Source: Lichenicola sp965198575
GTDB lineage: Bacteria > Pseudomonadota > Alphaproteobacteria > Acetobacterales > Acetobacteraceae
Reading direction: 5' to 3'
Length of the DNA stretch: 64,000 bases
Assembly: GCF_965198575.1 (NCBI RefSeq)
Contig: NZ_OZ240671.1
Span: forward strand, 2,356,001 to 2,420,000
Positions 38,185 to 48,692 of this stretch are shown here, piece by piece. Within the stretch, counting starts at the first letter, position 1; each line of letters begins with the position of its first letter. Both the position numbers and the translations under genes were made by a program. A model generated the notes under the pieces. The model did not search any database. It saw only the letters and a program-made list of their open reading frames with translations, and was not told where the DNA came from.

Positions 38185-38626
38185 AGTCGCCTCCTTGGCC
38201 ATTCGCTGATGCTCATAAGATGGGACCGATCCAGTCGAAACAAAGGCGGGTCTGTGACGCTCCGATGTTCGCCGCTGATCGTGATGAGAACGAGGGCGTC
38301 AGTTCGGGCCGCCCCGGTGGAAGTCGATGCATCGAGCCGCGCCACCGGAGCCCGATCGTCGCATCCTGCACGTGCCCGAGGACGGCGCGAACCGCCGCCA
38401 CGACCAGCTAGCCCAGTTCGTGACCTCGGAGGCGGGCGCCACCGTCGGCACGTCCCGCACTCCGTCGCGATGCGTCGTCACCAAGGCTGCGCCGCAGGGC
38501 ATGAAAGGAACGACCCCGTCACGCCGGGGGTCGCCGGCACGCGCGGCCGACGTAGTGATCCGCGACCAGGGCGAGAGGGTCGACGGGCCGCCAATGGGAT
38601 TCCGGCTGGTGTGGCGGCCGCTGCGG
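38185..38626. other. 442-bp interval without a recognisable gene
   Basis: Between the Gly/Tyr-rich gene and ahcY I find only short frames with poor composition on both strands. The right part near ahcY's stop may contain its transcription terminator, but no clear hairpin with a T-run was found. The left end must hold the promoter of the Gly/Tyr-rich gene. Confidence 0.5.
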
Positions 38627-39934
<1,308 letters not shown>

Positions 39935-40192
39935 GGTCGGTCCTTCTTGCGCGGCGGCACATTGAATAAGGGGCGTTCGTATATCGCTGGTTAACGGAAA
40001 GCGGAAATCCGCGCACGTTCCGGGCACCGTGCTGGATCGTGCACCCCATCGCGCCGGGAGGGCCGACTTCATCAGCGCGGCCTGCGCATGCTCTTGGCCG
40101 GGTGGATCCGCCGACCCACGGCCTACCCTGCCGTGATCTGACCGCACGAGGCGGCGACGGGCATCCCGCCGCCGCCCCGATTTAGTGGAGGC

Positions 40193-40618
40193 TCAGGATT
40201 GCAGCGTCGCGTCCAGGGTGATCTCGGTGTTCAGCAGCTTCGAGACCGGGCAGCCGGCCTTGGCCTTGGCGGTCAGTTCCTCGAACTTCGCCTGGTCGAT
40301 GCCGGGGATCTTCGCCGTCAGCGTCAGGTGCGACCTGGTGATCGCGAACCCACCATCGACCTGCTCCAGGGTGACGTCGGCCCGGGTCTCCATGTGATCG
40401 GCTTTCAGGTGCTCCTCGCCCAGCATCAGCGAGAACGCCATGGTGAAGCACCCGGCATGGGCGGCGCCGATCAGCTCCTCGGGATTGCTGCCGGCCTTGC
40501 CCTCGAAGCGGGCCGCGAAGCCATACGGGTAGTCGGACAGCGCGCCGCTCTTGGTCGAAAGCTTGCCCTTGCCGTCCTTGAGGCCGCCCTCCCAGGCCGC
40601 CGAACCATGCGTGATCAT
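40193..40618 (-). CDS. OsmC-family protein
   Basis: 141 residues from the ATG at 40618 with an excellent ggagga. 'SDYPYGFAARFEGKAGSNPE' and 'ELIGAAHAGCFTMAFSLMLG' contain the first redox Cys, and the second is in 'AKAKAGCPVSKLLNTEITL', the typical OsmC/Ohr two-cysteine arrangement for thiol-dependent reduction of organic hydroperoxides. Length and order fit the OsmC subgroup. It is divergent from the NCS1 permease gene (126-bp intergenic region). Confidence 0.93.
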   Translation of the reverse strand: MITHGSAAWEGGLKDGKGKLSTKSGALSDYPYGFAARFEGKAGSNPEELIGAAHAGCFTMAFSLMLGEEHLKADHMETRADVTLEQVDGGFAITRSHLTLTAKIPGIDQAKFEELTAKAKAGCPVSKLLNTEITLDATLQS

Positions 40619-40744
40619 GGATCTAAATCCTCCACTTGCTCCGCCTGGAGCGGCGGATGCCGAAACCGTCAACGCGGCGCGTTCTCACTTGTTCACCGGC
40701 GTCGCCCTGGCATGATCGCCGGAACCCGGCGGAGGCTGACGATC

Positions 40745-42127
40745 ATGACGGCACGCAGCCTCTCTCATCCTTTGCCCGCGATGGAGGGCACGGGCGCCGA
40801 CACGGTGTCCGAACCGGTTCCGGTGGCGCTGAAGACGATGCGCCTGGACAGCGTGTTCTGGAGCCATTTCTCGCCGAACCTCGGTCCGGGGGGCTGGGTG
40901 ACCGGCGTGCTGCTGGTGCATCTCGGGCTGGATTTCCGCTGGGGGCTGGCGGCAATCCTTGTCGGCAACCTGGTCGGCGCCCTGCCGGTGGCGCTGGCGG
41001 CGGCGATCGGGCCACGCACCGGCCTGCCACAGATGGAGTCCTCGCGACGCGCACTCGGTCGATCGGGACTGCGGCTGCCGGCGTTCCTGAACTGGATCTA
41101 CTGCATCGGCTGGGACGCGGTGAACAACGTGCCGGCGGCGGCGGCCCTGATCGCCCTGGTCGCCACCATCGGGCTCGGACCCCCGTTCTGGCTGGCCCTC
41201 GGGTTGCTGGCCGCGGTGCAGATGGTCGCCAGCATCTATGGTCACGACATGGTGCAGGCGCTGCAGAAGTACCTCGGCGGCCTGTTGCTGGTGGTGCTGG
41301 GCGCGATCGGCCTCCTGGTGGTCGTCCGGGCCGGCGGCGTTCCGGTGGCGGCACACCCGCCCTCGATCGCGGTGTTCGTCCTCGCCACCGCGATCCTGGC
41401 CAGCTTCAACCTGTCCTGGGCGTCGTACTCGTCCGACTACACCCGCTACCTGCCGGCCGACACGGCACCCTCGAAGGTGGTCTGGCTGGCGATGGCTGGC
41501 CTGGTGGGGTCTGCGATCCCGTTCCAGCTGCTCGGTCTGCTGACCGCGGGCGGCATCGGCGAGGCGTCCCCGGTCGCGGTGATCGCCAGCCTGCAGCACG
41601 CGTCCGGAGTGCTCGGACCGGTGGTGCTGGCCGGGATCGCGCTGTCCTCGATCACCGGCAACTCGGTCAACGACAACACCGCCAGCTACAGCCTGATCTC
41701 GGCCGGCATCCGGGTGCCGCGCGTGCTGGCCGCGATCGTCACCGCGAGCCTGGGCTACGTTCTGGCCGTCGCCGGGGCCGGACACTACGCCGACCTCTAT
41801 GCGAGCTACCTGGTGGTGACCCTGTACTGGATCGCGCCCTGGATCGGCATCGTGCTCGCCGACTGGTACCTCGTGCGCCGGACCCACGAGGCGGATCCGG
41901 CACCCGACCCGCCCGGCTGGACGCTCGGCGCCACCATCTTCCTGGTCACTGCGGTGCTGACCATCGCGCTGTTCTCGACGAGCGACCTCTATACCGGGCC
42001 GGTGGCGCGGCTGCTGGGTGGCGCCGACATCGGCTACTATGTGGGCTTCCTCGCCGCCGGCCTGTGGTATGCAGCCGCCGCCCGCTTCGCCCGGGCGAAA
42101 CCCGTCAAGACCGGAATTCCCGCATGA
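40745..42127 (+). CDS. NCS1-family nucleobase/cytosine permease (CodB-like)
   Basis: 460 residues from the ATG at 40745 (ggagg 9 nt upstream). About 12 membrane helices. NCS1 landmarks include 'FWSHFSPNLGPGGWVTGVLL' in TM1, 'FLNWIYCIGWDAVNNVPAAA' in TM3, and 'ASFNLSWASYSSDYTRYLP' in TM6, similar to the cytosine permease YxxDYxRY region. It likely imports a nucleobase, hydantoin or related compound with a cation; the substrate cannot be fixed. The stop overlaps the start of the DUF3297 gene (ATGA). Confidence 0.9.
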   Translation: MTARSLSHPLPAMEGTGADTVSEPVPVALKTMRLDSVFWSHFSPNLGPGGWVTGVLLVHLGLDFRWGLAAILVGNLVGALPVALAAAIGPRTGLPQMESSRRALGRSGLRLPAFLNWIYCIGWDAVNNVPAAAALIALVATIGLGPPFWLALGLLAAVQMVASIYGHDMVQALQKYLGGLLLVVLGAIGLLVVVRAGGVPVAAHPPSIAVFVLATAILASFNLSWASYSSDYTRYLPADTAPSKVVWLAMAGLVGSAIPFQLLGLLTAGGIGEASPVAVIASLQHASGVLGPVVLAGIALSSITGNSVNDNTASYSLISAGIRVPRVLAAIVTASLGYVLAVAGAGHYADLYASYLVVTLYWIAPWIGIVLADWYLVRRTHEADPAPDPPGWTLGATIFLVTAVLTIALFSTSDLYTGPVARLLGGADIGYYVGFLAAGLWYAAAARFARAKPVKTGIPA

Positions 42128-42396
42128 GCTCGACCACGCTGCCCGACCGCCTCGCCATCAACCCGAAGAGCCCGCACTACGACGAGGCACTGCTGTCGCG
42201 GGGCATCGGCATCCGCTTCAACGGCGTCGAGAAGACCAATGTCGAGGAATATTGCGTCAGCGAGGGCTGGATCCGCGTCGCCGTCGGCAAGACGGTGGGT
42301 CGCGACGGCAACCCGATGACGATGAAGCTGCAGGGCACGGTGGAGCCCTACCTGCGCAATGCGGCGTCCGACGGCGAGGCACCGGCCGAGGGCTGA
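42124..42396 (+). CDS. DUF3297 family protein (intact copy)
   Basis: 90 residues, with the ATG overlapping the permease stop (ATGA). The sequence 'LAINPKSPHYDEALLSRGIG' then 'IRFNGVEKTNVEEYCVSEGW' and 'GRDGNPMTMKLQGTVEPYL' is the DUF3297 pattern, a small cytoplasmic family of unknown function. A 5'-truncated, internally deleted second copy of its 3' two thirds exists at 48132-48278. Confidence 0.9.
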   Translation: MSSTTLPDRLAINPKSPHYDEALLSRGIGIRFNGVEKTNVEEYCVSEGWIRVAVGKTVGRDGNPMTMKLQGTVEPYLRNAASDGEAPAEG

Positions 42397-42795
42397 GGCA
42401 GCACGGCGAGCGCCACCGCAACCGCCAGGCCGGGCAGCAGCGTCACCGCCGCCAGCCCGCCGCCGAACGTCGCGGACACGCCCCGGAGCGGGCGATCAGC
42501 CACCAGCTCCGCCCCGGCCGCGGCCTCAACATCACCAGAATGGCGCTCGCGAGGCAGGGCGCCGATCGCTGGGCGGCATGCAGCGCCACCGGCAACGGCG
42601 CCAGGGCGATGGCGGGGTAGGGTGGCGACCCGCCACCGCCGGATCGCAGCAGCGTGGCAGCCCACGTCACGATCATTCCAAGCAGCACGAGCAGCCCGAG
42701 CGCCACGGTGTCGAACAGCGCCATCAGCGCCATCAGCGGCACCAGGATCGACAGCGCACGCACTCCGGACGACGGGGCGACGCCGCTGCGCCAGA
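42229..42795. repeat. Segmental duplication, left copy
   Basis: This segment matches 48156-48692 in direct orientation with high identity along most of its length, including the long conserved run around 42640-42715 against 48520-48595. It covers the 3' part of the DUF3297 gene and an antisense membrane-protein gene. This copy keeps DUF3297 intact and carries a frameshift in the antisense gene. Confidence 0.88.
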
Positions 42796-42800
42796 CCCAA
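42348..42800 (-). pseudogene. Frameshifted membrane-protein gene (left copy)
   Basis: The minus strand encodes 'ALFDTVALGLLVLLGMIVTW' and 'PLPVALHAAQRSAPCLAS' in one frame, then must change frame near 42490 to continue as 'FGGGLAAVTLLPGLAVAVAL'. Alignment with the intact paralogue at 48230-48703 shows one base missing here (gcgggcga against gcaaggcga). No start codon with a ribosome site is evident at the 5' end either, so the copy is very probably inactive. Confidence 0.75.
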
Positions 42801-43007
42801 ACAGCGTGTGACAATCCGCGTCGGCTGGATTTGGCCGCGCGGCCGGGCAGGACGCCTCCAGCTGCGGGGCAACTTGCTGGAACGCCGGTTTGGTCGGGGC
42901 CTCGGCTCACGCGGTTCCGACCTCCAGGATGGGCACATCGTCTGCGCCCACGGACAGGCGATCGGCAGGATGCAGTCACCATCCGATCGCACCTCGAGGC
43001 GGCATGG

Positions 43008-44561
43008 CTACCGGACGATCCCCGCCATGAGGCGATCGAGCCGCTCTGCCGAGAATGCCTGCGCGGCATAGGCGCGCGACTGCTCGGACAGCAGCTCGTG
43101 CTCCTCGCGGTCGCCGTGCAGCCGCACGATCGATGCGGCCGCCGCTGGGATGTCCGGAACGACCAGCCGGCCCAGCTCTCCCGGCAGCTCAAGCCCCTCC
43201 GCCGCGACCGGAGAGCAGACGCACGGAACGCCGGCGGCGAGGCTTTCCAGCACCTTGCTCTTCAATCCGGCGCCGAACGAGAGCGGAGCCACGGTCAGCC
43301 GCACGCGATCGAGCACGGCTCCCAGATCCTCGACATGGCCCTCCGCCAGCAGCCCCGGCCGTGTCTCGCAGAGCGCGGCGGGCAGCCCGCTTCCGACCAG
43401 CCGGCATTCGATCGTGGGGTCGGCTGCCAGCACCAGCGGCATGATCCTGTCGCGCAGCACCCGGGCCGCCGCCTGGTTCGGTGCGTGGTTGAAGCAGCCG
43501 ATGAAGGCAACGCCTGAGCGCTCGGCAAATCCGATCCCGCTGTCCCGCACCGGCACCGACCAGGCCACCACGTGCACCCGCTCCGTCGGCAGGTAACGAC
43601 GCAGCATCTCCGCCTCGACGCCGGAGTGGGTGATCACCGCATCGGCCGCCCGCGCTGCCTGCAGCTCCATGAGCTCGAGCCGACGCGCCTCCGGTTCCAG
43701 GTCCGGGCGGTTCTCGGCCAGCGCCTGCCGGGCCAGTCGCAGATGATGCAGGTCGGCGACGCTGTAGATGAGCCGTGCCTGCGGCTGGGTCTGTCGCACC
43801 AGCCCGGCATAGGCGGCAGCGCTGGCGATGCGGTGCAGATAGACCAGGGCGTATTCCCCGGGATCGCGCCGCAGCACCTCCTCGACCGACGCCACTCCCG
43901 GCATGCAGCAGACCGTGATCCCGTACGCCTCGAGAGATGCGGCGGCCGGTTCGCGGCGCATCGACGGAGCGGCAAGCCGGACCGCGAACCCCAGCCGCTG
44001 CAGCGACTGCATGTGCGAGACCAGGGCGCTCGAGCCGCCGTCGCGCCGGGGATCGGGCAGGCATTCGTCGATCACCAGCGCCTGCGGTTGCCGGGCATCC
44101 AGTGCCGTCAGCCGCGCGGGTCGGGCGGCCGCACGAAGTTCCGCCAGGCGCGTTCGCTGCAGCGTCAGGAAATCGATCCGCGCTTCCAGCTCACCGTCCG
44201 TTGCATGGGCCGACAGCAGCGCGGCGACCCCTGCTTGCGCATCGGTATCCCAATGGGTGGCGGCCGGGATGCGGAACGGCGAGCCCGGCATGTCCAGGCC
44301 GTCCAGCTCGCCTCGGACATGCACCAGCCAATCGCGATGCGGCGGCAGCGGAGGATTGAATTCGACCTCGAAACCATGCCGGCCCCGGCCGAAACCGGCC
44401 TGTTGCAGGTCCGGCCGGTAGCGATTGGCGATCAGCCGCTCCAGCAGCATATCGTCGGCTGTGATCGTGATGCCGACTGCAAGCTCGGGATACGATGGAT
44501 CGCGCACCCAGCCGCGGATACCGCTGCGAGCCTTGTCGTCGATCGAGCCTTGCAACGGCAT
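43008..44561 (-). CDS. GT4-like glycosyltransferase with N-terminal GSID..GW module
   Basis: 517 residues from the ATG at 44561 (gagg 5 nt upstream); an ATG at 44621 would extend it by 20 residues. The N-terminal ~90 residues are the module 'GSIDDKARSGIRGWVRDP', with 'YRPDLQQAGFGRGRHGFEVE' further on, very similar to the C-terminus of the divergent neighbour. A linker leads to a GT-B fold: 'ALVIDECLPDPRRDGGS', 'GVAFIGCFNHAPNQAAARVL', 'LTVAPLSFGAGLKSKVLESL' and 'AAGVPCVCSPVAAEGLEL', typical of GT4-type retaining glycosyltransferases. It is divergent from the Gly-rich Hint protein, so glycosylation of that protein is an attractive but unproved idea. Confidence 0.88.
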   Translation of the reverse strand: MPLQGSIDDKARSGIRGWVRDPSYPELAVGITITADDMLLERLIANRYRPDLQQAGFGRGRHGFEVEFNPPLPPHRDWLVHVRGELDGLDMPGSPFRIPAATHWDTDAQAGVAALLSAHATDGELEARIDFLTLQRTRLAELRAAARPARLTALDARQPQALVIDECLPDPRRDGGSSALVSHMQSLQRLGFAVRLAAPSMRREPAAASLEAYGITVCCMPGVASVEEVLRRDPGEYALVYLHRIASAAAYAGLVRQTQPQARLIYSVADLHHLRLARQALAENRPDLEPEARRLELMELQAARAADAVITHSGVEAEMLRRYLPTERVHVVAWSVPVRDSGIGFAERSGVAFIGCFNHAPNQAAARVLRDRIMPLVLAADPTIECRLVGSGLPAALCETRPGLLAEGHVEDLGAVLDRVRLTVAPLSFGAGLKSKVLESLAAGVPCVCSPVAAEGLELPGELGRLVVPDIPAAAASIVRLHGDREEHELLSEQSRAYAAQAFSAERLDRLMAGIVR

Positions 44562-44640
44562 CGCAACCTCATGGGTGGGCGTGACAGTCTGCAATAGTCC
44601 CGATATAGAAACGAGTCTCATCGGCGTGGGGCATAGCCAC
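44562..44640. promoter_or_regulatory. Divergent intergenic region between the GT4 gene and the Hint-protein gene
   Basis: These 79 bp must carry promoters for both directions. An AT-richer patch (cgatatagaaac, about 44601-44612) could provide -10 elements. No consensus -35 is evident. Confidence 0.3.
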
Positions 44641-47600
44641 ATGGACGTTACAACGTACGGTGCCAGCGGCTCGTCCGGTAGCGCTGCCTCCAATGCAGGC
44701 CAGACCGGGGGCGATGGCGGACCCGGCAGCGGCGCCGTCGCGGTCGCCGGTTCGGCAACGGACACCGAGAACAGCGCCACGGCGAGCGGTGGCCAGGGCG
44801 GCCAGGGCGGTGACGGCCTGGTCCCCGGCAGCAACGCCGGGGCCGGTGGCGCTGCCGGAACCGCCAGTGCGAGTGCCACCACCAGCGTCGCATCCACGAG
44901 CCTGACCGAAGCCTTCGCCACCGCCACCGGAGGCGACGGCGGAGGCGCCGGACAACCTGGCAGCACAGGACTTGGCAATTCCGGGACCGACGGGGCCGCG
45001 TCCACCGGAGCCTCCGCGGTCGACGTCAACGCCGAAGGAGGCGCGCTGGCCAGTGCCTCGGGTACCGGCGGCGACGGCGGCAGCTCGACCCCGGACGACG
45101 CCTTCAGCACCGGCATCTACCTGGGCGGCGCCCATGTCGGCGGCAATGGCGCCGCGGCGACCGGCACCACCGCCAGTGCCACCGGCACCACCTTTGCGGA
45201 CGCCGCGGTGAGACAGACCGGCGGCTCCGGTGGCAGCGGCACGACCGGCGGCAACGGCGCGGCCAGCAGCCTGACAAACGCCGTCTCCGGCAGCACGACC
45301 GAGGCCGGGACGCTGACCCTCACGCAGCTCGCGTTCGGCGGCAGCGGCGGTCAGTCGAAGGCCGAAGCTGGCGGTACGGGCGGGGGCGCCAGCTCGAGCC
45401 TCACGCTGAACGACGCCACCAGCGCCACGCCGAGCGCGCTGGTGAACGCCGATATCGAGGCGACCGCCGGCAGTGGCGGGCTCGGCATCACCGGTGCTGC
45501 GCTGGGTGGGAGCGCCACCGCTGCAGCCGGCATCACCGGCGCCGGCGACCTCAATATCGACGTCGTGGCGACCGGCGGTGCGGGCGGCGCCGCGGGGATT
45601 GCCAGCAACGGCCCGGATATCGGCACGTACGCGGGTGGTCGCGCCGGTGACGGCACCACTGCCAGCGCCACCGGCACGGCGAGGACACTTTCGGCCACCG
45701 GCAGCGTGACGTTGAGCGTGTCCGCCCTCGGCGGCACCGGCGGCGCCTATGAGGGGTTCGGGATTCCCAACGATGGGGGCAATGGCGGCGCCCCATCCGG
45801 CGTGTCGGCCTTCGCCACCGGCGGCATCGTGGCCGACGTTTCGACCGACGAGACCGGCGGCGACGGCGGCAGCAGCACCGGCGGGCGGGGCGGCAATGGC
45901 GGTTCCGTCAGCATGGTCAACGCAGCCGGCGGCACCACGATCGGCGGCACGCTCAGCCTGCGGCAGCAGGTCGAGGGCGGCAACGGCGGCGAGGGCATTC
46001 CGACACCGTCCTATGCCTACAAGCCGAACGTGCAGGGTACCGGCGGTGACGGCGGCAATGCGAGCGCCAGCCTGACCCTGGACGACAGCCAAAGCACCAG
46101 CCAGAGCCAGGCGATCGACGTTTCGGAGACGGCCTATGGCGGTACTGGCGGCGGCGAGGGCGCCGGGACCGGGGGTACCGTCACCCCCTATGGGCACGGC
46201 GGATCGGCCGAACTCGCCGCGACCATCTCGACCGGCAACAGCCTCGAGAGCGGCGCGGCCACCAGTGTGACCATCGACCTCGACGCGCATGCCGGCGGTG
46301 GCCAATTCGGTGGCGACGCAAGCGCCACCGGCATCGGCGCCGCTGCACAGGCGACTATCGACAGCTCGGCGGAAGCCCGCGCCTCGACCGAGATTGCAGG
46401 GTCCGCGACCGCGGTCTCCCAGGCCACCGCCCTGAGTGGCCAGGTGATGGCCAGCGCCGACACGCAGTTGAACGCGCCGGCCGGCCACTATGCAAACCCG
46501 ATCACCGAGCTCGACGCCAACGCCAGTACGAGCGTCGCCGGGCTGACCGTTGCGCGCGCCGGCGCCAGCATCGGGGGGGTCGCCGGCACCGACACCACCG
46601 ACCAGGCGGTTTCCGACGTCGTCGGCACGCCGGCATCGACGCCGGGCGGGACCGATCTTTCGGCCGGCCTGGTGGATCTGTTCGATTGGGATGCCGGCGG
46701 CACGGAGTCCGCCGGCGCCACCGGAACGGTCACCGAGGAGTCGCGGCTCACCGCCAACCTGGATCTGACCCAGCTCTCGCTGACCGGCGACCTGCTGATC
46801 GACCTGCACCAGGCCACCCTGGTCGGCAGCGGCGTGACCGGAGTGTCGCTCGACATCGATGTCGGCAGCACCTCGATGCACGAACAGTTCACCGATCCCG
46901 CCGCGGCGGTCGCCTTCTTCACCGGGAACGTGATCGACCTCGGCCCGATCGATACGCTCACCACCTCGACCACTTTCCTCTCCGTCAGCCTCGACCTTCG
47001 GGTCACCGCCGATCCGCCCGGGGCCGGCTTCTTCAGCGACATCGAGCTCGGCGCCAGCGCCTGCTACTGCCCCGGAACGCTGATCCTGACCGAGGCCGGC
47101 GAGATGCCGATCGAGCAGCTGGCGATCGGTGACCGGGTGCTCACGGCCGTTGGTGGCGTCGAGACCATCCGCTGGATCGGTCGCCGTTCCTACGACAGCC
47201 GCTTCGTCGCCGGGCGAGCCGATATCCTGCCGGTGCGGATCGCCGCCGGGGCGCTCGGGCAAGGCCGGCCGCGCCGCGATCTGTTGGTGTCGCCGCAGCA
47301 TGCCATAAGCCTGCACGGCGTGCTGGTTCCGGCGGTGGCCCTGATCAACGGCGTGTCGATCACCCAGCCGGACCTGCGCGACGCGGTGCAATACGTGCAT
47401 CTCGAGCTCGACCGGCACCAGCTGATTATCGCCGAGGGGACGCCCTCGGAGAGCTTCGTCGATGATGATAGCCGCGGCCAGTTCCAGAACGTGGCTGAAT
47501 TCTACGGGCTTTATCCGGATCGCCATCCGGTGCCTGCCGTGTATTGCGCCCCGCGGGTCGCGGACGGACCGTTGCTGGAAACGATCCGCCGCGAGATCGA

Positions 47601-47931
47601 CAGCCGGGCCGGACTGGCCGCGCCTGGCAGCGGCGAGGCCCTGCGCGGCTATGTGGATGGCATCGCGGGCAGGGTGCTGCGCGGATGGGCGCAGAACCCC
47701 GGCCGGCCCGACATGCCGGTCTGCCTGGAGGTGCTTGCCGGGCGTGAGGTGATCGGCCGCGTCATGGCCGATCGGTTCCGCGCCGATCTGCGCGCCGCCG
47801 GGCTGGGTAGCGGCTGCCACGCGTTCGAGCTGGCACTGCCGGCGGGGGCGGCTCGCAGCGTCCTCGAGGTGCGTCGCGCCACCGACGCAGCATTGCTCGG
47901 ACGCCTGTCACCGGCCGCGCGACGCGCCTGA
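44641..47931 (+). CDS. Large Gly/Ala/Thr-rich repeat protein with Hint domain and C-terminal GYVD..GW module
   Basis: 1096 residues from the ATG at 44641. About the first 700 residues are low-complexity GGxGG, TGGxGG and SATG-type repeats ('SGGQGGQGGDGLVPGSNAG'), reminiscent of PE_PGRS or autotransporter-like adhesins, with beta-rich sections between. Near residue 808 a Hint (hedgehog/intein) domain begins at 'CYCPGTLILTEAGEMPIEQL' with 'AIGDRVLTAVGGVETIRWIG' and the His motif 'LLVSPQHAISLHGVLVPA'; this type promotes self-cleavage or release. From about residue 1003 comes 'GYVDGIAGRVLRGWAQNP', the module shared with the neighbouring GT4 enzyme. There is no N-terminal signal peptide; export by a type I-like route is possible. 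Likely a surface or secreted protein. Confidence 0.85.
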   Translation: MDVTTYGASGSSGSAASNAGQTGGDGGPGSGAVAVAGSATDTENSATASGGQGGQGGDGLVPGSNAGAGGAAGTASASATTSVASTSLTEAFATATGGDGGGAGQPGSTGLGNSGTDGAASTGASAVDVNAEGGALASASGTGGDGGSSTPDDAFSTGIYLGGAHVGGNGAAATGTTASATGTTFADAAVRQTGGSGGSGTTGGNGAASSLTNAVSGSTTEAGTLTLTQLAFGGSGGQSKAEAGGTGGGASSSLTLNDATSATPSALVNADIEATAGSGGLGITGAALGGSATAAAGITGAGDLNIDVVATGGAGGAAGIASNGPDIGTYAGGRAGDGTTASATGTARTLSATGSVTLSVSALGGTGGAYEGFGIPNDGGNGGAPSGVSAFATGGIVADVSTDETGGDGGSSTGGRGGNGGSVSMVNAAGGTTIGGTLSLRQQVEGGNGGEGIPTPSYAYKPNVQGTGGDGGNASASLTLDDSQSTSQSQAIDVSETAYGGTGGGEGAGTGGTVTPYGHGGSAELAATISTGNSLESGAATSVTIDLDAHAGGGQFGGDASATGIGAAAQATIDSSAEARASTEIAGSATAVSQATALSGQVMASADTQLNAPAGHYANPITELDANASTSVAGLTVARAGASIGGVAGTDTTDQAVSDVVGTPASTPGGTDLSAGLVDLFDWDAGGTESAGATGTVTEESRLTANLDLTQLSLTGDLLIDLHQATLVGSGVTGVSLDIDVGSTSMHEQFTDPAAAVAFFTGNVIDLGPIDTLTTSTTFLSVSLDLRVTADPPGAGFFSDIELGASACYCPGTLILTEAGEMPIEQLAIGDRVLTAVGGVETIRWIGRRSYDSRFVAGRADILPVRIAAGALGQGRPRRDLLVSPQHAISLHGVLVPAVALINGVSITQPDLRDAVQYVHLELDRHQLIIAEGTPSESFVDDDSRGQFQNVAEFYGLYPDRHPVPAVYCAPRVADGPLLETIRREIDSRAGLAAPGSGEALRGYVDGIAGRVLRGWAQNPGRPDMPVCLEVLAGREVIGRVMADRFRADLRAAGLGSGCHAFELALPAGAARSVLEVRRATDAALLGRLSPAARRA

Positions 47932-48131
47932 CCTTGCGTCCGGCAGGTACCGGCCCGACGTCGCATACGAGCCGGACCTCGCCCGGAACCGCCTGAGGCA
48001 GCGGCCCGCCCTGCGAGCGTCCGGCTGCCGGATACGGCGTGGCGACGTCATCCGCGACCATCCATCCTGCGGCGTGGTGTGGCCGCCGCAGCCGTTGAAG
48101 GCGGCACCGTGCTTCGCCGCCGGGCTGTGAC

Positions 48132-48278
48132 ATGCAGCCGCCACCCGCCTTGCCTGAAAAGACCGGTGTCGAGACATACTGCGTCGGCGAGGGCTGGATC
48201 AGCGTCGCCGTCGGCAAGGCGGTGGAGCCCTACCTGTGCGATGCGGCGTCCGACGGCGAGGCGGCGGCCGAGGGCTGA
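48132..48278 (+). pseudogene. Truncated DUF3297 remnant (right copy)
   Basis: From 48156 the frame matches the intact DUF3297 protein ('EKTGVETYCVGEGWISVAVG' against 'EKTNVEEYCVSEGWIRVAVG'). It has lost the N-terminal third and a 45-bp internal piece that in the intact copy is bounded by acggtgg direct repeats. The frame stays open from an ATG at 48132 (48 residues), but the conserved core is gone, so a functional product is unlikely. Confidence 0.7.
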
Positions 48279-48692
48279 GGCAGCACGGCGAGCGCCACCG
48301 CAACCGCCAGTCCGGGCAGCAGCGTCACCGCCGCTAGCCCGCCGCCGATGGCCGCCGATGCACCCCAAAGCAAGGCGACCAGCCACCAGCTCCGCCCCGG
48401 CCGTGGCCTGAACAACACCAGCATGATGCCGGCGAGGCATGGCGCCGACCGCAGGGCGGCATGCAGCGCCACCGGCAGCGGCGCCAGGGCGATCGCGGAG
48501 TAGGGCGGCAACCCCCCGCCGGATTGCAGCAGCGTGGCAGCCCACGTCACGATCATTCCCAGCAGCACGAGCAGCCCGTGCGCCACGGTATCGAACAGCA
48601 CCATCAGCAGCACCAGCAGCAACGGCAGCGCCAGGATCGACAATGCACCGATCCCCGACACAAGGGCGATCACGACGCCGGCGCGCCAGGTT
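48156..48692. repeat. Segmental duplication, right copy
   Basis: Direct repeat of 42229-42795. Here the DUF3297 part is truncated and internally deleted, while the antisense membrane-protein gene is intact. Confidence 0.88.

Noticed and set aside
38185..38626. Possible small genes between the Gly/Tyr-rich gene and ahcY
   Set aside because: All frames are short, Arg/Pro-rich or antisense-like, with no ribosome site or motif.
39935..40192. SAH or SAM riboswitch upstream of ahcY
   Set aside because: Only a very short hairpin (gcggaaatccgc, 40001-40012) is visible; I could not match any riboswitch consensus by eye.
44641..46700. CRISPR-like or satellite repeat in the Gly-rich coding region
   Set aside because: The repetition is at the amino-acid level (GGxGG) with variable DNA and no constant spacer, so it is low-complexity coding sequence.
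44569..47820. Minus-strand frame of 1083 codons opposite the Hint protein
   Set aside because: Shadow of Gly/Ala-rich codons; Arg/Gly/Ala-biased without any domain, whereas the plus strand encodes a Hint domain.
42229..48692. Insertion sequence or composite transposon formed by the duplicated segments
   Set aside because: The repeats carry no transposase and no terminal inverted repeats, and no target-site duplication was recognised; ordinary segmental duplication is simpler.
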